Shown here: piece after piece, positions 17,465 to 31,417 of the stretch
Layout of the letters: each line of letters opens with the position of its first letter
Numbering within the stretch: the first letter of the stretch is position 1
Origin: Spirochaetales bacterium
GTDB taxonomy: Bacteria > Spirochaetota > Spirochaetia > JABEVK01
Direction of reading: 5' to 3'
Assembly: GCA_947478845.1 (NCBI GenBank)
Contig: CANJXC010000002.1
Coordinates: 186,001-250,000, forward strand
DNA length: 64,000 bases
Program-made: the position numbers and the translations under genes
The notes under the pieces: generated by a model
Seen by the model: only the letters and a program-made list of their open reading frames with translations
Told to the model about the DNA's origin: nothing
Databases searched by the model: none

Positions 17465-17641
17465 TTGGCGAAAAAGAGTAAGGGTGGCGTAGAACTGATT
17501 GCCTTGGTTTGCACTGAAACGGGGCTCCGCAATTATACGACCAAGAAGAACCGACGCAACAATCCGGAGAAGTTGGAGCTAATGAAGTATTGCCCCAAGC
17601 TGCGCAAGCACACCCTTCACAGAGAAGGGAAGATTAAATAA
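17465..17641 (+). CDS. rpmG: 50S ribosomal protein L33
   Basis: A 58-residue L33 starting at a TTG (17465) preceded by GAGGGAGGT. Characteristic segments are [19 protein letters not shown] and [10 protein letters not shown]. Of the four zinc-ribbon cysteines only two remain: the CxxC pairs read CTET and CPKL. The zinc site is thus probably lost, a form intermediate between zinc-binding and cysteine-free L33 and, as I recall, like that of Borrelia. It lies between tRNA-Thr and tRNA-Trp. Confidence 0.93.
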   Translation: MAKKSKGGVELIALVCTETGLRNYTTKKNRRNNPEKLELMKYCPKLRKHTLHREGKIK

Positions 17642-17655
17642 CTAGGCTTTGATAC

Positions 17656-17728
17656 AGGTCAGTAGCTCCAATGGTAGAGCGGCGGTCTCCAAAACCGTTT
17701 GTTGGGGGTTCGAGTCCCTCCTGACCTG
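17656..17728 (+). tRNA. tRNA-Trp (anticodon CCA)
   Basis: Acceptor AGGTCAG/CTGACCT, anticodon stem GCGGT/ACCGT around loop CTCCAAA (anticodon CCA), T-arm with TTCGAGT, discriminator G. The 3' CCA is not encoded. It follows rpmG by 14 nt and precedes secE. Confidence 0.97.
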
Positions 17729-17749
17729 CGATTCTTAAAGGTGTTGTTC

Positions 17750-17929
17750 ATGAAGAAGATTCAGGCGTTTTTTGATGAGATGGTGGCGGAACTCCGAAAG
17801 GTCATTTGGCCTAGCCCTGAAAAGGTTGTGGAGAATACCCGTATTGTTGTTATTTCTACCGTTGCCCTCTCCCTTTTTTTTGGTCTCGTCGACTTTCTGC
17901 TCATCGTCGGCACGAACTTCGTGTTTTAA
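17750..17929 (+). CDS. secE: Preprotein translocase subunit SecE
   Basis: A 59-residue single-span SecE. The amphipathic helix FFDEMVAELRKVIWPSPEKV (about 7-26) carries the conserved LRKVxWPS motif and is followed by one transmembrane helix (about 30-55). It clamps SecY (encoded at 40390) in the inner-membrane translocon. AAAGGTG is the SD. A longer in-frame start at 17699 lies inside tRNA-Trp and is rejected. Confidence 0.95.
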   Translation: MKKIQAFFDEMVAELRKVIWPSPEKVVENTRIVVISTVALSLFFGLVDFLLIVGTNFVF

Positions 17930-17940
17930 GGAGGGTGTGA

Positions 17941-18498
17941 ATGGCCCGAGCCTGGTATATCCTCCAGACCTATTCTCAGTTCGAAAATCGTGTTGAGCGC
18001 AACATCCGTTTTCTGATGGAACAGGGTGGTGCCTTGGGAGAAGGTGTTTTCGACATCAAGTGCCCCACCGAGCGTGTCGTTGAAACTAAGAACGGCAAAA
18101 AGGTAGAGAAGGAAGTCAAAATCTGGCCTGGCTACATCCTCTTGGAAATGGACCTTCCCAACTTGGGCTGGAAAGACGTCGTGTCTCCCATCAAGCGCAT
18201 TCAGGGGGTCAGCGGTTTTGTGGGTGCGGTAGGCAATGCCAAGCCGATGCCGATCTCGAACGAAGAAGTGAAGCAGATTCTGATGCGTTCCGGGGATATT
18301 AAGAGCGACAAATCTGTTCTCATTCAGCATAACTTCCGCGAGGGGTTGGAAGTGAGGATCACAGAAGGGCCGTTTGAGTCGTTTACCGGTACCATTGAGG
18401 AAGTTAATCAGGTGAAGCAGAAGTTACGAATTATGGTAGGCATTTTTGGAAGAGCAACGGCTGTCGAGGTGGATTTCCACCAGGCCGAGAAATTGTAA
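17941..18498 (+). CDS. nusG: Transcription antitermination factor NusG
   Basis: A 185-residue NusG with the NGN domain (ARAWYILQTYSQFENRVER at the N-terminus, WPGYILLEMDL in the core) and a C-terminal KOW domain (EGPFESFTGTIEEVN). It binds RNA polymerase, reduces pausing and links to Rho or ribosomes. SD AAGGAGGGTG precedes the ATG, 11 nt after secE. Confidence 0.97.
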   Translation: MARAWYILQTYSQFENRVERNIRFLMEQGGALGEGVFDIKCPTERVVETKNGKKVEKEVKIWPGYILLEMDLPNLGWKDVVSPIKRIQGVSGFVGAVGNAKPMPISNEEVKQILMRSGDIKSDKSVLIQHNFREGLEVRITEGPFESFTGTIEEVNQVKQKLRIMVGIFGRATAVEVDFHQAEKL

Positions 18499-18553
18499 GA
18501 TTTGGAAACATGGGCGTAGTAGCCCGGAGGGGGTAACCCCTCAATTGTTGGGA

Positions 18554-18570
18554 GATTCGCCTAGCGAATC
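18554..18570 (+). other. Hairpin in the rplK leader
   Basis: GATTCGC-CTA-GCGAATC is a perfect 7-bp hairpin in the 96-nt nusG-rplK spacer, 19 nt before the rplK SD. No T-tract follows, so it is more likely an mRNA processing or regulatory element than a terminator. Confidence 0.4.
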
Positions 18571-18594
18571 GATATTACCACAAGGAGAGCTTCG

Positions 18595-19026
18595 ATGGCA
18601 AAAAAGAAAGTTCAAGCCATGGTCAAGCTTCAGTGTCCAGCCGGTAAGGCCACACCTGCTCCCCCGGTCGGGCCGGCCCTAGGTCCGCACGGCGTGAGTG
18701 CGCCGCAGTTCGTTCAGCAGTTTAACGACCGCACGAAGAACATGGAACCAGGGCTTATCATTCCGGCGATCATCACGATCTATTCGGATAAGACCTTCAC
18801 GTTCATCCTCAAAACACCCCCGGCTTCGGTTCTTATCAAGAAAGCCTCTGGTGTGGCCAAGGGTTCGCCTGAGTCTCACAAGACCAAGGTTGGCACGATT
18901 TCAAAGGCTAAAATCAAGGAAATTGCCACTTTGAAAATGCCTGACCTCAACGCCAACGACATCGATGCCGCGATGTCCATTATTGCCGGCACTGCCCGAT
19001 CCATGGGCATCGAGGTGGAAAAATGA
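18595..19026 (+). CDS. rplK: 50S ribosomal protein L11
   Basis: A 143-residue L11, full length. The N-terminal domain carries [14 protein letters not shown], the proline-rich segment bound by thiostrepton-type drugs, and the C-terminal domain binds the 23S GTPase-centre RNA. SD AAGGAGAG. Its stop overlaps the rplA start (ATGA). Confidence 0.98.
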   Translation: MAKKKVQAMVKLQCPAGKATPAPPVGPALGPHGVSAPQFVQQFNDRTKNMEPGLIIPAIITIYSDKTFTFILKTPPASVLIKKASGVAKGSPESHKTKVGTISKAKIKEIATLKMPDLNANDIDAAMSIIAGTARSMGIEVEK

Positions 19027-19706
19027 AACACGGCAAGAAATATCGTGCTGCTTTTGAAAAGATTGAACAGGGCAAGCTCTATGGCTACGACGACGCTTTG
19101 GGCCTCGTGAAGGCCCTGGCTTTTGCGAAGTTCGATGAAACTGTCGAGATTTCGGTGAAGCTTCACCTGAAAAAGAGCCACACAGTTCGCGATACCGTGG
19201 TACTTCCCAACACTTTTATGGGTGAGAAAAAAATCTTGGTGTTTGCCAAGGGTGAGAAGGCCGATGAGGCCCGCGCCTTAGGTGCCACCTTTGTAGGCGA
19301 AGCTGACCTGATCGAAAAGATTAAGGGTGGCTGGATGGACTTCGACATTTGCGTCGCTACTCCCGATATGATGAAAGACGTCGGCAAGCTAGGGCCCATT
19401 CTCGGTCGCCGTGGACTTATGCCTAACCCCAAAACCGGAACCGTCACCAATGACTTGGCGGCCGCAATCAAGGAACTGAAGGCCGGGCGTATCGAGTTTC
19501 GCGCCGACAAAACCGGTGTTGTACACCTGCCCGTCGGAAAGGTTTCCATGGATGTTGCCAAGGTAAATGAGAACGTGCAGACGTTTCTCGGCGAGCTTGA
19601 GCGTCGTCGCCCTTCGGACCTCAAGGGTGACTACATCAAGTCGGTTGCCCTCAGCTCGACTATGGGCCCCGGGGTCCTGGTACAGTTCAAGGTTGTCAAG
19701 GAGTAA
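19023..19706 (+). CDS. rplA: 50S ribosomal protein L1
   Basis: A 227-residue L1 of normal length, with the signature [20 protein letters not shown] near residues 118-138. It forms the ribosome's L1 stalk and in other bacteria represses translation of the rplKA mRNA by binding its leader. The 4-nt overlap with rplK suggests translational coupling. Confidence 0.98.
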   Translation: MKHGKKYRAAFEKIEQGKLYGYDDALGLVKALAFAKFDETVEISVKLHLKKSHTVRDTVVLPNTFMGEKKILVFAKGEKADEARALGATFVGEADLIEKIKGGWMDFDICVATPDMMKDVGKLGPILGRRGLMPNPKTGTVTNDLAAAIKELKAGRIEFRADKTGVVHLPVGKVSMDVAKVNENVQTFLGELERRRPSDLKGDYIKSVALSSTMGPGVLVQFKVVKE

Positions 19707-19709
19707 CCC

Positions 19710-20246
19710 ATGTCGGAAAAGAAAATCCAGCCCGCCAAAATTGAAGCCGTCGCTAACCTCGACAAGCAGTTCGACGGGGTTCAAGACTATATATTTGCCA
19801 GCTACCGCGGCATGACCGTGGACCAACTCTTCACTTTGCGTCGCCAACTGCGCAAAGAAGGGGCCGACTTCAAGGTTGTTAAGAACAACTTCGCCAAAAT
19901 TGTGTTCAAAAACAGGAAGGCCGATGGGATTGATGGATACCTTGTGGGTCCCACAGCGGTTGCCTTGGCGCGTAAGGACTCTGGCCCGGTGGCCAAGATC
20001 CTTGTGGAGTATGCGAAGGAAGTTCCCACACTGGAAGTGAAAGGTGGCTACATTGGCGGCTCGGCGTTCAACGCCAAGCAAGTCGAGTCGTTTTCCAAAC
20101 TCCCCGGAAGAAACGAGCTTCTGTCCATGCTCATGAGCACGATGCAGGCTCCCACGCAGAATCTCGTCTTCGTCCTTAACGGTGTCACCACTAAGTTGGT
20201 GCGCACGGTTCAGGCTGTGGCTGAGAAGAAGGCGGTGGGCGAGTAA
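19710..20246 (+). CDS. rplJ: 50S ribosomal protein L10
   Basis: A 178-residue L10 that anchors L7/L12 dimers to the ribosome stalk. The N-terminal ANLDKQFDGVQDYIFASYRG segment and the RRQLRKEGADFKVVKN helix are family-typical. SD AAGGAG lies at the end of rplA, 3 nt separate the genes. Confidence 0.97.
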   Translation: MSEKKIQPAKIEAVANLDKQFDGVQDYIFASYRGMTVDQLFTLRRQLRKEGADFKVVKNNFAKIVFKNRKADGIDGYLVGPTAVALARKDSGPVAKILVEYAKEVPTLEVKGGYIGGSAFNAKQVESFSKLPGRNELLSMLMSTMQAPTQNLVFVLNGVTTKLVRTVQAVAEKKAVGE

Positions 20247-20293
20247 ATCGCCCACGGCGAGTAGGCCTTTACCGGCAAATCTTTTGATTTGCC
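20235..20293 (+). other. Two hairpins in the rplJ-rplL gap
   Basis: GTGGGCGA-GTAAA-TCGCCCAC (20235-20255) forms an 8-bp hairpin over the rplJ stop codon, and GGCAAATC-TTTT-GATTTGCC (20274-20293) a second 8-bp hairpin. The T-rich stretch ATATTTTTG follows 5-6 nt later. They may adjust L10:L12 stoichiometry through partial termination or processing. The remaining gap to rplL carries only the SD AAGGAG. Confidence 0.5.
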
Positions 20294-20378
20294 AACGTAT
20301 ATTTTTGTGTATCAACGGACCGGTTAGTCTTCGTTTCTAGCCTGCTATCCGGCCGTTACCATATAAGGAGAAGATAAT

Positions 20379-20762
20379 ATGGCTAAGCTCTCTGCCCAGG
20401 ATGTCCTGGACGCTATCGCCGGCATGACCGTTCTGGAAGTTTCCGAACTGGTCAAGGCCATGGAAACCAAGTTTGGGGTCACAGCTGCCGCCCCTGTGGC
20501 TGTAGCCGCTGCCGGCCCCGCCGCCGCAGCTGCACCCGCTTCGGAGGAGCAGACCGAGTTCGACGTTATTCTGAAGTCCCACGGGGAAAAGAAGATCGAC
20601 GTCATCAAGGTGGTTCGTGAAATCACTGCCCTAGGCCTGAAAGAAGCGAAGGATCTCGTCGAAGCCGGTGGCAAGGCCATCAAGGAAGGCGTGGCCAAGG
20701 CCGAAGCCGAGGACATCAAGAAGAAGCTCACCGCGGTGGGCGCAGAAGTTGAGATCAAGTAA
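20379..20762 (+). CDS. rplL: 50S ribosomal protein L7/L12
   Basis: A 127-residue L12. The dimerisation N-terminus (1-35), an Ala/Pro-rich hinge (about 37-57) and the factor-binding C-terminal domain with [12 protein letters not shown] and [10 protein letters not shown] are all present. It recruits translation GTPases as multiple copies on the L10 stalk. Confidence 0.98.
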   Translation: MAKLSAQDVLDAIAGMTVLEVSELVKAMETKFGVTAAAPVAVAAAGPAAAAAPASEEQTEFDVILKSHGEKKIDVIKVVREITALGLKEAKDLVEAGGKAIKEGVAKAEAEDIKKKLTAVGAEVEIK

Positions 20763-20815
20763 GGAACTGACCTCTATCCGAGGTCTCTAGTTTCTGATTT
20801 TCTCATTGTAACCTC

Positions 20816-20853
20816 GGAGAATCCGCATTCGCGGATTCTCCAAGGGTTTTTTT
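20816..20853 (+). terminator. Intrinsic terminator/attenuator between rplL and rpoB
   Basis: A perfect 11-bp stem, GGAGAATCCGC-ATTC-GCGGATTCTCC (20816-20841), is followed by AAGGG and seven Ts (20847-20853). In E. coli a partial terminator at the same place sets the ratio of ribosomal protein to polymerase subunit expression, and this looks equivalent. A smaller hairpin, GACCTC-TATCC-GAGGTC (20769-20785), precedes it. Confidence 0.8.
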
Positions 20854-20891
20854 GTATGAGGGCCCTGAGCTGGCTCTTCCCGGAGGGATGT

Positions 20892-24416
<3,525 letters not shown>

Positions 24417-24437
24417 GGCAAACGGGAGCACAGAGCA

Positions 24438-27400
24438 ATGAGAGATATACAAGAGTTCGACAGCATTCTGATCAAGCTGGCCGCCCCCGAGCAAATCAAG
24501 GCTTGGTCTTATGGCGAGGTCAAGAAGCCCGAGACCATCAACTACCGCACTCTGCGTCCCGAGAAAGAGGGGCTGTTCTGCGAGCGAATTTTTGGTACGA
24601 CCAAGGAATGGGAGTGCTACTGCGGCAAGTTTAAGTCCATCCGCTACAAGGGTGTGGTCTGCGACCGTTGCGGCGTGGAGGTGACCCACTTCAAAGTTCG
24701 TCGCGAACGCATGGGCCACATCGAGCTGGCCAGTCCCGTGAGCCATATCTGGTACTATCGCTCGGTTCCTTCCCGCATGGGCCTGCTTCTCGATATCCCG
24801 ATTGCCAGCTTGCGGTCCATCCTGTACTACGAGAAGTATATCGTTACGGATCCGGGCGACACCGACCTGAAGAAGGGCCAGCTGCTTACCGAAGAGGAAT
24901 ATCTAGAGGCCCAAGACCGACACGGCATGACCTTTACCGCCGGTATTGGCGCGGAGGCAATCCGCACCATCCTCGACACCCTGAACCTCGAACAGTTGGC
25001 TGGCACCTTGCGTCAAAAGATGATCGAGAAGGGCGTCAAGGTTGATAAGCGACTTTTGAAGCGCATTGAGATCGTCGAGAACTTCCGCAACAGCCACAAC
25101 AAACCCAGCTGGATGATCATGGACGTGATTCCGGTCATTCCGCCGGACCTTCGGCCCATGGTTCAACTCGACGGAGGCCGTTTCGCGACCTCAGACCTCA
25201 ACGACCTGTACCGACGGGTCATCAACCGCAACAACCGCCTCAAGCGCCTGATCGCGCTCAACGCTCCGGATATCATCATCCGCAACGAAAAACGGATGCT
25301 CCAGGAAGCCGTTGACGCCCTTTTTGACAACAGCAAGAAGAAGAAGGTCGTAAAGGGTGCCTCGAACCGCCCGCTCAAGTCGCTATCCGATCTTCTCAAG
25401 GGCAAGCAAGGACGCTTCCGACAAAACCTCCTGGGCAAGCGCGTCGACTATTCGGGCCGTTCGGTCATTGTGGTGGGCCCCGAACTCAAGCTCCACCAGT
25501 GCGGTTTGCCGGCCAAGATGGCCCTCGAGCTCTACAAGCCCTTCATCATGAAGAAACTTGTTGAGAAAGACGTGGTGTACAACATCAAAAAGGCCAAGAC
25601 TCTGGTTGAGCAAGAGACAGAGGAAGTCTGGGCCATTCTCGACGAGGTGGTCAAAGAACATCCTGTGCTCCTCAACCGCGCACCCACGCTGCACCGCTTG
25701 GGTATTCAAGCCTTCGAACCCGTCCTCGTGGAAGGCAAAGCCATCAAGCTGCACCCGCTGGTTTGCCACGCCTACAACGCTGACTTCGACGGCGACCAGA
25801 TGGCCGTTCACGTGCCGCTGACCCAGGCCGCACAAATCGAGTGCTGGACCCTGATGTTGGCACCCAACAACCTGCTTAATCCCGCGAACGGTACTCCCAT
25901 TGTGTTTCCGTCCCAGGACATGGTTCTCGGAATTAACTACATGACACGCCTCAATAAGGGGGCGCTTCGACCCGGCCAGACCCAGCCCAAGTTGTACTCC
26001 AGTCTCAACGAAGTTCACATGGCTGTTGAGGCCGGTGCCTTGCACTACCAAGCTCCGATTCTCTGCAAGCACCCCAAGATGGGCGAAAAGTATTTTGAGA
26101 CGACGGCAGGGCGCCTTATTCTCAACGATGAGCTTCCGGCCGAGATTGAGTACGTCAACGAGGCCCTCGGAGACAAGCAGCTGAAAGCTTTTATCGCCAA
26201 GGTGTACGCGCAGCAAGGTCCTTACCTTACCGTGCGTATGCTCGACATCATCAAAAACATGGGCTTCCGCTACGCAACGATTTTTGGGGCCTCCATTGGT
26301 CTCGCCGACGTCGTGATTCCCAAAGAGAAGACTTCGCTGATTACGGCCGCCAACGCTGAAGTGGCCAAGATACAGCGTCAGTACCTCGATGGCGTCATCA
26401 CCGGGGAAGAACGCTACAACAAGGTCGTCGACACTTGGTCGAAAACCAACGATGAACTGACCGATGTGATGATGAAGACCCTCAAGGAAGACAAGGCCGG
26501 CTTCAACGCCATTTACATGATGGCCGATTCCGGGGCCCGCGGTTCCAAGAACCAGATCCGGCAACTCGCCGGTATGCGCGGCTTGATGGCCAAGCCTTCC
26601 GGCGACATCATCGAACTGCCCATCCGCTCGAACTTCAAGGAAGGGCTTTCGGTTATCGAGTTTTTCATCTCGACCAACGGTGCTCGCAAGGGCCTGGCCG
26701 ACACCGCTCTCAAAACCGCCGACGCAGGTTACCTCACCCGGCGCCTCGTGGATATCGCCCAAGACGTGGTGGTTAACGAGGAAGACTGCGGCACCATCAA
26801 CGGCTCCGATGTCAGCGCCATCAAGGACGGCGAGGAAATCCGAGAAAGCCTCTCTGAGAGAATTTCAGGCCGCTACACTCTTGAGCGCGTAAAGCACCCG
26901 ATCACCGGTGAAATTATCGTGGATGTCAACGAGGAGATCACCAACGAGCAGGCAGCGGCCATTGACGAACTCGGCATTGAAACTGTTCGTGTCCGTTCGG
27001 TGCTCACCTGCGAAGCCAAGCACGGCGTGTGCAAGGCCTGCTACGGGCGCAACCTTGCCAACAACCGCACTGTAAACATCGGAGAGTCGGTGGGAATTAT
27101 TGCCGCCCAATCCATTGGGCAGCCGGGTACCCAGCTCACCATGCGTACCTTCCACATCGGTGGTGTGGCCACCAAGGGTGCCGAAGAAAACAAGACGGTT
27201 CTCAAATATCCACTCATCGTCAAAGAGGTCCGCGGCTCCACCGTTCCGATGTCCGATGGCAATCTCCTGTTTACCCGCAAGGGCAGCCTTTGGGTGAACA
27301 AAATCTTCGAAACCATTGATGCTGGTACTGGTGACAAGCTAAAAGTGACCGAAGGCCAAAAGGTGATCGAAGGTTCGGTCATTCTCGAACGCAAGGGTGA

Positions 27401-28715
27401 AGCGGTACTTTCCAAGCACATCGCCATTGTCCACCTGAAAGACAAGCGGGTGTTTTTGGTCAGCCAAGATATGAAGGTAGAAATCCGCAACGGATCGACA
27501 CTGTTTGTCAGTGTGGGTGACGTTGTTGGCCCCAACGAGACTCTCGCGACTTTTGATCAGTTTGCCGAGCCGATCATCGCCGAGGCTGCCGGTATTCTGA
27601 GGTTCAAAGATATCATTCTTGGCACCACTCTCAAGGAAGAAGTGAACCCGGACACGGGCAACATCGAAAAGAAGATTACCGACTATGCCCTTGAGGAACT
27701 TGATCCAGCCCTCCACATCGTCGATGAACACAACCCCGACAACGTTCTGGCCTCCTATGTTCTTCCCGGCGGTGCCTACCTTTCCATCGACGATGGCGTG
27801 AAGGTAAAGCCTGGTTCTGTGCTCGCCAAACTCCTGAAAGAGTCGGGAAAAACCCAAGACATTACCGGTGGACTTCCCCGAGTTCAGGAATTGTTTGAAG
27901 CAAGGCGGCCAAAGAGTGGAGCCGTGTTGGCCAAGATCGGGGGAACGGTGAGGTTTAAGCCGATCTCCAAAGGAAAGCGTACCATCGAAGTTGAAGATCC
28001 CTACGGTGGGATTCTGGTTCACAAAGTCCCGGTCGGAAAGATGCTTTTGGTCCGCGACGGTGACCCCGTTGAGGCTGGCGAGCCCCTTTGTGACGGCAAC
28101 ACCGACCCACATGACGTCTTGGAGGTTTTGGGTGAAAATGCCCTTCAGGCCTTCCTTGTCAACGAAGTGCAGGGCATCTACCGCCTCCAAGGTGTGAAGA
28201 TCGACGACAAGCACATCGGCGTCATCATTCGACAAATGATGCGCAAGGTCGAAATCATGGAAGTCGGCGATACCAAGTTCATCTACGGACAGTCGGTCGA
28301 TAAGTATAGTTTTAACCGTGAAAACGAGCGCATTTACCGCGAAGGTGGCCAGCCAGCCGTGGGTCGCCCGCTGTTGCTTGGCATCACCCGGGCCTCCTTG
28401 AACATTGAGTCGTTTATTTCAGCCGCGTCGTTCCAAGAGACAACCAAGGTATTGACCAACGCCGCCATCGCGGGAAAAGTCGACGAGCTGCGTGGCCTCA
28501 AGGAAAATGTCATCATTGGGCACCTGATTCCTGCCGGTACGGGCATGAAGAAATACAAGAACCTCAAACTGTTCGATCAGAACCGCGAGGACCTCGACGC
28601 CCACATCCAGGAGATTCTGGAAGCTCGACGCCGGGAAAAGGAACTAGCAGCGCAGGAAGAGATCCGAAAAGCGGCGGCCATGATGGACGCCGAAGACCCG
28701 GACGACGAAGAGTAG
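24438..28715 (+). CDS. rpoC: RNA polymerase subunit beta'
   Basis: A 1425-residue RpoC. The N-terminal zinc ribbon [20 protein letters not shown] (about 69-88), the catalytic magnesium loop [12 protein letters not shown] (about residue 450) and the second zinc-binding cysteines ([15 protein letters not shown] near 860) are complete. The C-terminus ends in an acidic tail (DAEDPDDEE). It forms the polymerase core with RpoB and RpoA. It lies 21 nt after rpoB and is surely cotranscribed. Confidence 0.98.
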   Translation: MRDIQEFDSILIKLAAPEQIKAWSYGEVKKPETINYRTLRPEKEGLFCERIFGTTKEWECYCGKFKSIRYKGVVCDRCGVEVTHFKVRRERMGHIELASPVSHIWYYRSVPSRMGLLLDIPIASLRSILYYEKYIVTDPGDTDLKKGQLLTEEEYLEAQDRHGMTFTAGIGAEAIRTILDTLNLEQLAGTLRQKMIEKGVKVDKRLLKRIEIVENFRNSHNKPSWMIMDVIPVIPPDLRPMVQLDGGRFATSDLNDLYRRVINRNNRLKRLIALNAPDIIIRNEKRMLQEAVDALFDNSKKKKVVKGASNRPLKSLSDLLKGKQGRFRQNLLGKRVDYSGRSVIVVGPELKLHQCGLPAKMALELYKPFIMKKLVEKDVVYNIKKAKTLVEQETEEVWAILDEVVKEHPVLLNRAPTLHRLGIQAFEPVLVEGKAIKLHPLVCHAYNADFDGDQMAVHVPLTQAAQIECWTLMLAPNNLLNPANGTPIVFPSQDMVLGINYMTRLNKGALRPGQTQPKLYSSLNEVHMAVEAGALHYQAPILCKHPKMGEKYFETTAGRLILNDELPAEIEYVNEALGDKQLKAFIAKVYAQQGPYLTVRMLDIIKNMGFRYATIFGASIGLADVVIPKEKTSLITAANAEVAKIQRQYLDGVITGEERYNKVVDTWSKTNDELTDVMMKTLKEDKAGFNAIYMMADSGARGSKNQIRQLAGMRGLMAKPSGDIIELPIRSNFKEGLSVIEFFISTNGARKGLADTALKTADAGYLTRRLVDIAQDVVVNEEDCGTINGSDVSAIKDGEEIRESLSERISGRYTLERVKHPITGEIIVDVNEEITNEQAAAIDELGIETVRVRSVLTCEAKHGVCKACYGRNLANNRTVNIGESVGIIAAQSIGQPGTQLTMRTFHIGGVATKGAEENKTVLKYPLIVKEVRGSTVPMSDGNLLFTRKGSLWVNKIFETIDAGTGDKLKVTEGQKVIEGSVILERKGEAVLSKHIAIVHLKDKRVFLVSQDMKVEIRNGSTLFVSVGDVVGPNETLATFDQFAEPIIAEAAGILRFKDIILGTTLKEEVNPDTGNIEKKITDYALEELDPALHIVDEHNPDNVLASYVLPGGAYLSIDDGVKVKPGSVLAKLLKESGKTQDITGGLPRVQELFEARRPKSGAVLAKIGGTVRFKPISKGKRTIEVEDPYGGILVHKVPVGKMLLVRDGDPVEAGEPLCDGNTDPHDVLEVLGENALQAFLVNEVQGIYRLQGVKIDDKHIGVIIRQMMRKVEIMEVGDTKFIYGQSVDKYSFNRENERIYREGGQPAVGRPLLLGITRASLNIESFISAASFQETTKVLTNAAIAGKVDELRGLKENVIIGHLIPAGTGMKKYKNLKLFDQNREDLDAHIQEILEARRREKELAAQEEIRKAAAMMDAEDPDDEE

Positions 28716-28724
28716 TGAATGAGA

Positions 28725-28765
28725 GGGTGGGGGGCTTGTAGAGGCTCCCACCCTTGTGTTATTTT
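28725..28765 (+). terminator. Weak intrinsic terminator after rpoC
   Basis: GGGTGGGGG (28725-28733) pairs with CTCCCACCC (28745-28753) and is followed by TTGTGTTATTTT. The T-tract is interrupted, so read-through into rpsL is likely; I see no good promoter between this point and rpsL. Confidence 0.5.
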
Positions 28766-28855
28766 ACCGAGCATTCTAAACGGAACCTTGTCATGCTGAC
28801 CCTCTGTCAGAGGGGACGGGGATCCGTTGGAACCGAACAGGGAGAGTTTCTTTTC

Positions 28856-29230
28856 ATGCCCACCATTAACCAGCTGGTCCGAAGTGGCCGCCAACAGGTC
28901 GTTTTCAAGACAAAATCACCTGCGCTTGAGGCGAGCCCACAAAAACGCGGTGTCTGCACCCGAGTCATGACGATGACCCCCAAGAAGCCCAACTCAGCTC
29001 TTCGAAAAGTGGCTCGTGTGCGCTTGTCGAATGGCATTGAAGTGACGGCGTATATTCCCGGGATTGGTCACAACCTTCAAGAGCACTCAGTCGTGATTAT
29101 TCGCGGTGGCCGTGTTAAGGACCTTCCAGGTGTGCGTTACCACATCGTCCGTGGAGCCAAGGATGCTCTCGGCGTTGCCAAGAGAATGCAATCCCGTTCC
29201 AAGTACGGCGCTAAGCGCCCCAAGACCTGA
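28856..29230 (+). CDS. rpsL: 30S ribosomal protein S12
   Basis: A 124-residue S12. The decoding loop [20 protein letters not shown] has the wild-type Lys that confers streptomycin sensitivity, and [13 protein letters not shown] holds the second resistance site. SD GGGAGAG precedes the ATG at 28856. A longer in-frame start at 28754 overlaps the terminator region and is rejected. Confidence 0.98.
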   Translation: MPTINQLVRSGRQQVVFKTKSPALEASPQKRGVCTRVMTMTPKKPNSALRKVARVRLSNGIEVTAYIPGIGHNLQEHSVVIIRGGRVKDLPGVRYHIVRGAKDALGVAKRMQSRSKYGAKRPKT

Positions 29231-29241
29231 GGAGTTAAGTC

Positions 29242-29715
29242 ATGCCCAGAAAGAGTTACGTTGCCCTCCGTCTTCTCCAGCCCGATCCCATTCACCATTC
29301 TCTGGTTGTCGCGAAGTTCATTCGCCGCATGATGTTCGACGGGAAGCTAATGACGTCTTCAGACATTGTTACCCGTGCCTTCGCGCTCCTGGCTGAAAAG
29401 TCTGGGAAAGAACCCCTCGAAGTTTTCCTCAAGGCTCTCGACAATGTGAAGCCCGTGGTTGAAGTGAAGTCTCGTCGCGTGGGCGGTTCCACGTATCAGG
29501 TGCCGATCGAAGTTCGGGAGACCCGTCGAGAAGCGTTGTCGCACCGCTGGGTTATCGACGCTGCCCGAAAACGTTCTGGCAAGTCGATGAGCGAAAAGTT
29601 GGCGGCCGAACTGTTCGACGCTTTCAGCAATACAGGGTCGGCGTTCAAGAAAAAAGAGGATACCCACCGCATGGCCGAAGCGAACAAGGCTTTCAGCCAC
29701 TACAGCAAGTTCTAG
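29242..29715 (+). CDS. rpsG: 30S ribosomal protein S7
   Basis: A 157-residue S7, primary binder of the 16S 3' domain. Family-typical segments include [13 protein letters not shown] and [26 protein letters not shown]. In most bacteria fusA follows; here a 457-bp gap with terminator and promoter comes instead. Confidence 0.98.
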   Translation: MPRKSYVALRLLQPDPIHHSLVVAKFIRRMMFDGKLMTSSDIVTRAFALLAEKSGKEPLEVFLKALDNVKPVVEVKSRRVGGSTYQVPIEVRETRREALSHRWVIDAARKRSGKSMSEKLAAELFDAFSNTGSAFKKKEDTHRMAEANKAFSHYSKF

Positions 29716-29766
29716 ACTCAACCGGCTGTGCCGCTTGAGTCTCGGAGTTTCGCTCTGCGAAGCTCC
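29714..29766 (+). other. Two hairpins at the end of rpsG
   Basis: AGACTCAA/TTGAGTCT (29714-29721 with 29735-29742) encloses CGGC-TGT-GCCG, and GGAG/CTCC (29744-29747 with 29763-29766) encloses TTCGC-TCT-GCGAA. The first overlaps the rpsG stop codon. With the terminator at 29774 they form three stem-loops in tandem. Confidence 0.5.
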
Positions 29767-29773
29767 AACGAAG

Positions 29774-29803
29774 GCCCTGTTCGTAGCGGGGCATTTTCTT
29801 TTT
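29774..29803 (+). terminator. Intrinsic terminator after rpsG
   Basis: GCCCTG (29774-29779) pairs with CGGGGC (29787-29792), followed directly by ATTTTCTTTTT. It should end the rpoBC-rpsLG transcript before the tuf promoter. Confidence 0.75.
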
Positions 29804-29826
29804 GAGAGAATTCCTTGATGCCCGTG

Positions 29827-29855
29827 TTGACAGGGTCGGGGGGTTCTGATATTGT
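29827..29855 (+). promoter_or_regulatory. Strong promoter of tuf and the S10 operon
   Basis: A consensus TTGACA (29827-29832), a 17-bp spacer and TATTGT (29850-29855) predict a start near 29862, more than 300 nt before tuf. Confidence 0.85.
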
Positions 29856-29861
29856 TCTGCG

Positions 29862-30172
29862 AGTTCAATACCCCTTCGGGGCACGTCAGGCCGTGAAACG
29901 CTTGACCTCTGCTGGAAGGTAGCGTTCTTTTGGTAAGTTGCGGGTCCCTCATCGGGGCCGTATCCACAAAGTGGGTATAGCAGTTCAGGTCAAACTACCG
30001 GGATCTCCTGGCAAGTGACGGTTTTGCGAACAACGGTTTTTTGACGGTATTTCTGTCCGAAGCCAAGCCTCTTGATGCTCTTTCCGGTGGAAACTGCACT
30101 TCTGTAAGAAGTGTTTCAAGTTGTAAACCATAAGGGTTTTGCTTATCCACGGGATAAGCCAAGGAGGAATTG
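29862..30172 (+). other. Long structured 5' leader of tuf
   Basis: About 310 nt without a convincing gene. Visible stem-loops include CCCC-TTC-GGGG (29871-29881), CACTTC-TGTAA-GAAGTG (30097-30113) and GCTTATCC-ACG-GGATAAGC (30141-30159). The last ends two bases before the SD AAGGAGG (30161-30167). A ten-codon ATG frame (30075-30107) ends in the loop of the second hairpin but lacks an SD. It matches no riboswitch class I recognise. Confidence 0.6.
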
Positions 30173-31360
<1,188 letters not shown>

Positions 31361-31371
31361 GGATTTACCGT

Positions 31372-31407
31372 CGGAAGGGCGCTCTAAGCGCCCTTCCGCA
31401 ACTTTTT
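31372..31407 (+). terminator. Intrinsic terminator/attenuator between tuf and rpsJ
   Basis: A perfect 11-bp stem CGGAAGGGCGC-TCTAA-GCGCCCTTCCG (31372-31398) is followed by CAAC and five Ts. The S10 genes show no other promoter, so this is probably a partial terminator that keeps EF-Tu mRNA above that of the ribosomal proteins. Confidence 0.8.
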
Positions 31408-31417
31408 GGAGTTACGG

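Noticed and set aside
25383-26762. 459-codon open frame antisense to rpoC
   Set aside because: It lies wholly inside a certain gene, has no family resemblance, and arises from codon bias in GC-rich coding sequence. The same holds for long antisense frames in rpoB, acnA, dnaK and rny.
30075-30107. Ten-codon leader peptide in the tuf leader
   Set aside because: It has no SD and no regulatory codon run; the stop in a hairpin loop is suggestive, but not enough to call a gene.
29862-30172. Degenerate fusA in the rpsG-tuf gap
   Set aside because: No GTPase motif or EF-G-like peptide is visible in any frame, and the stretch is far too short.
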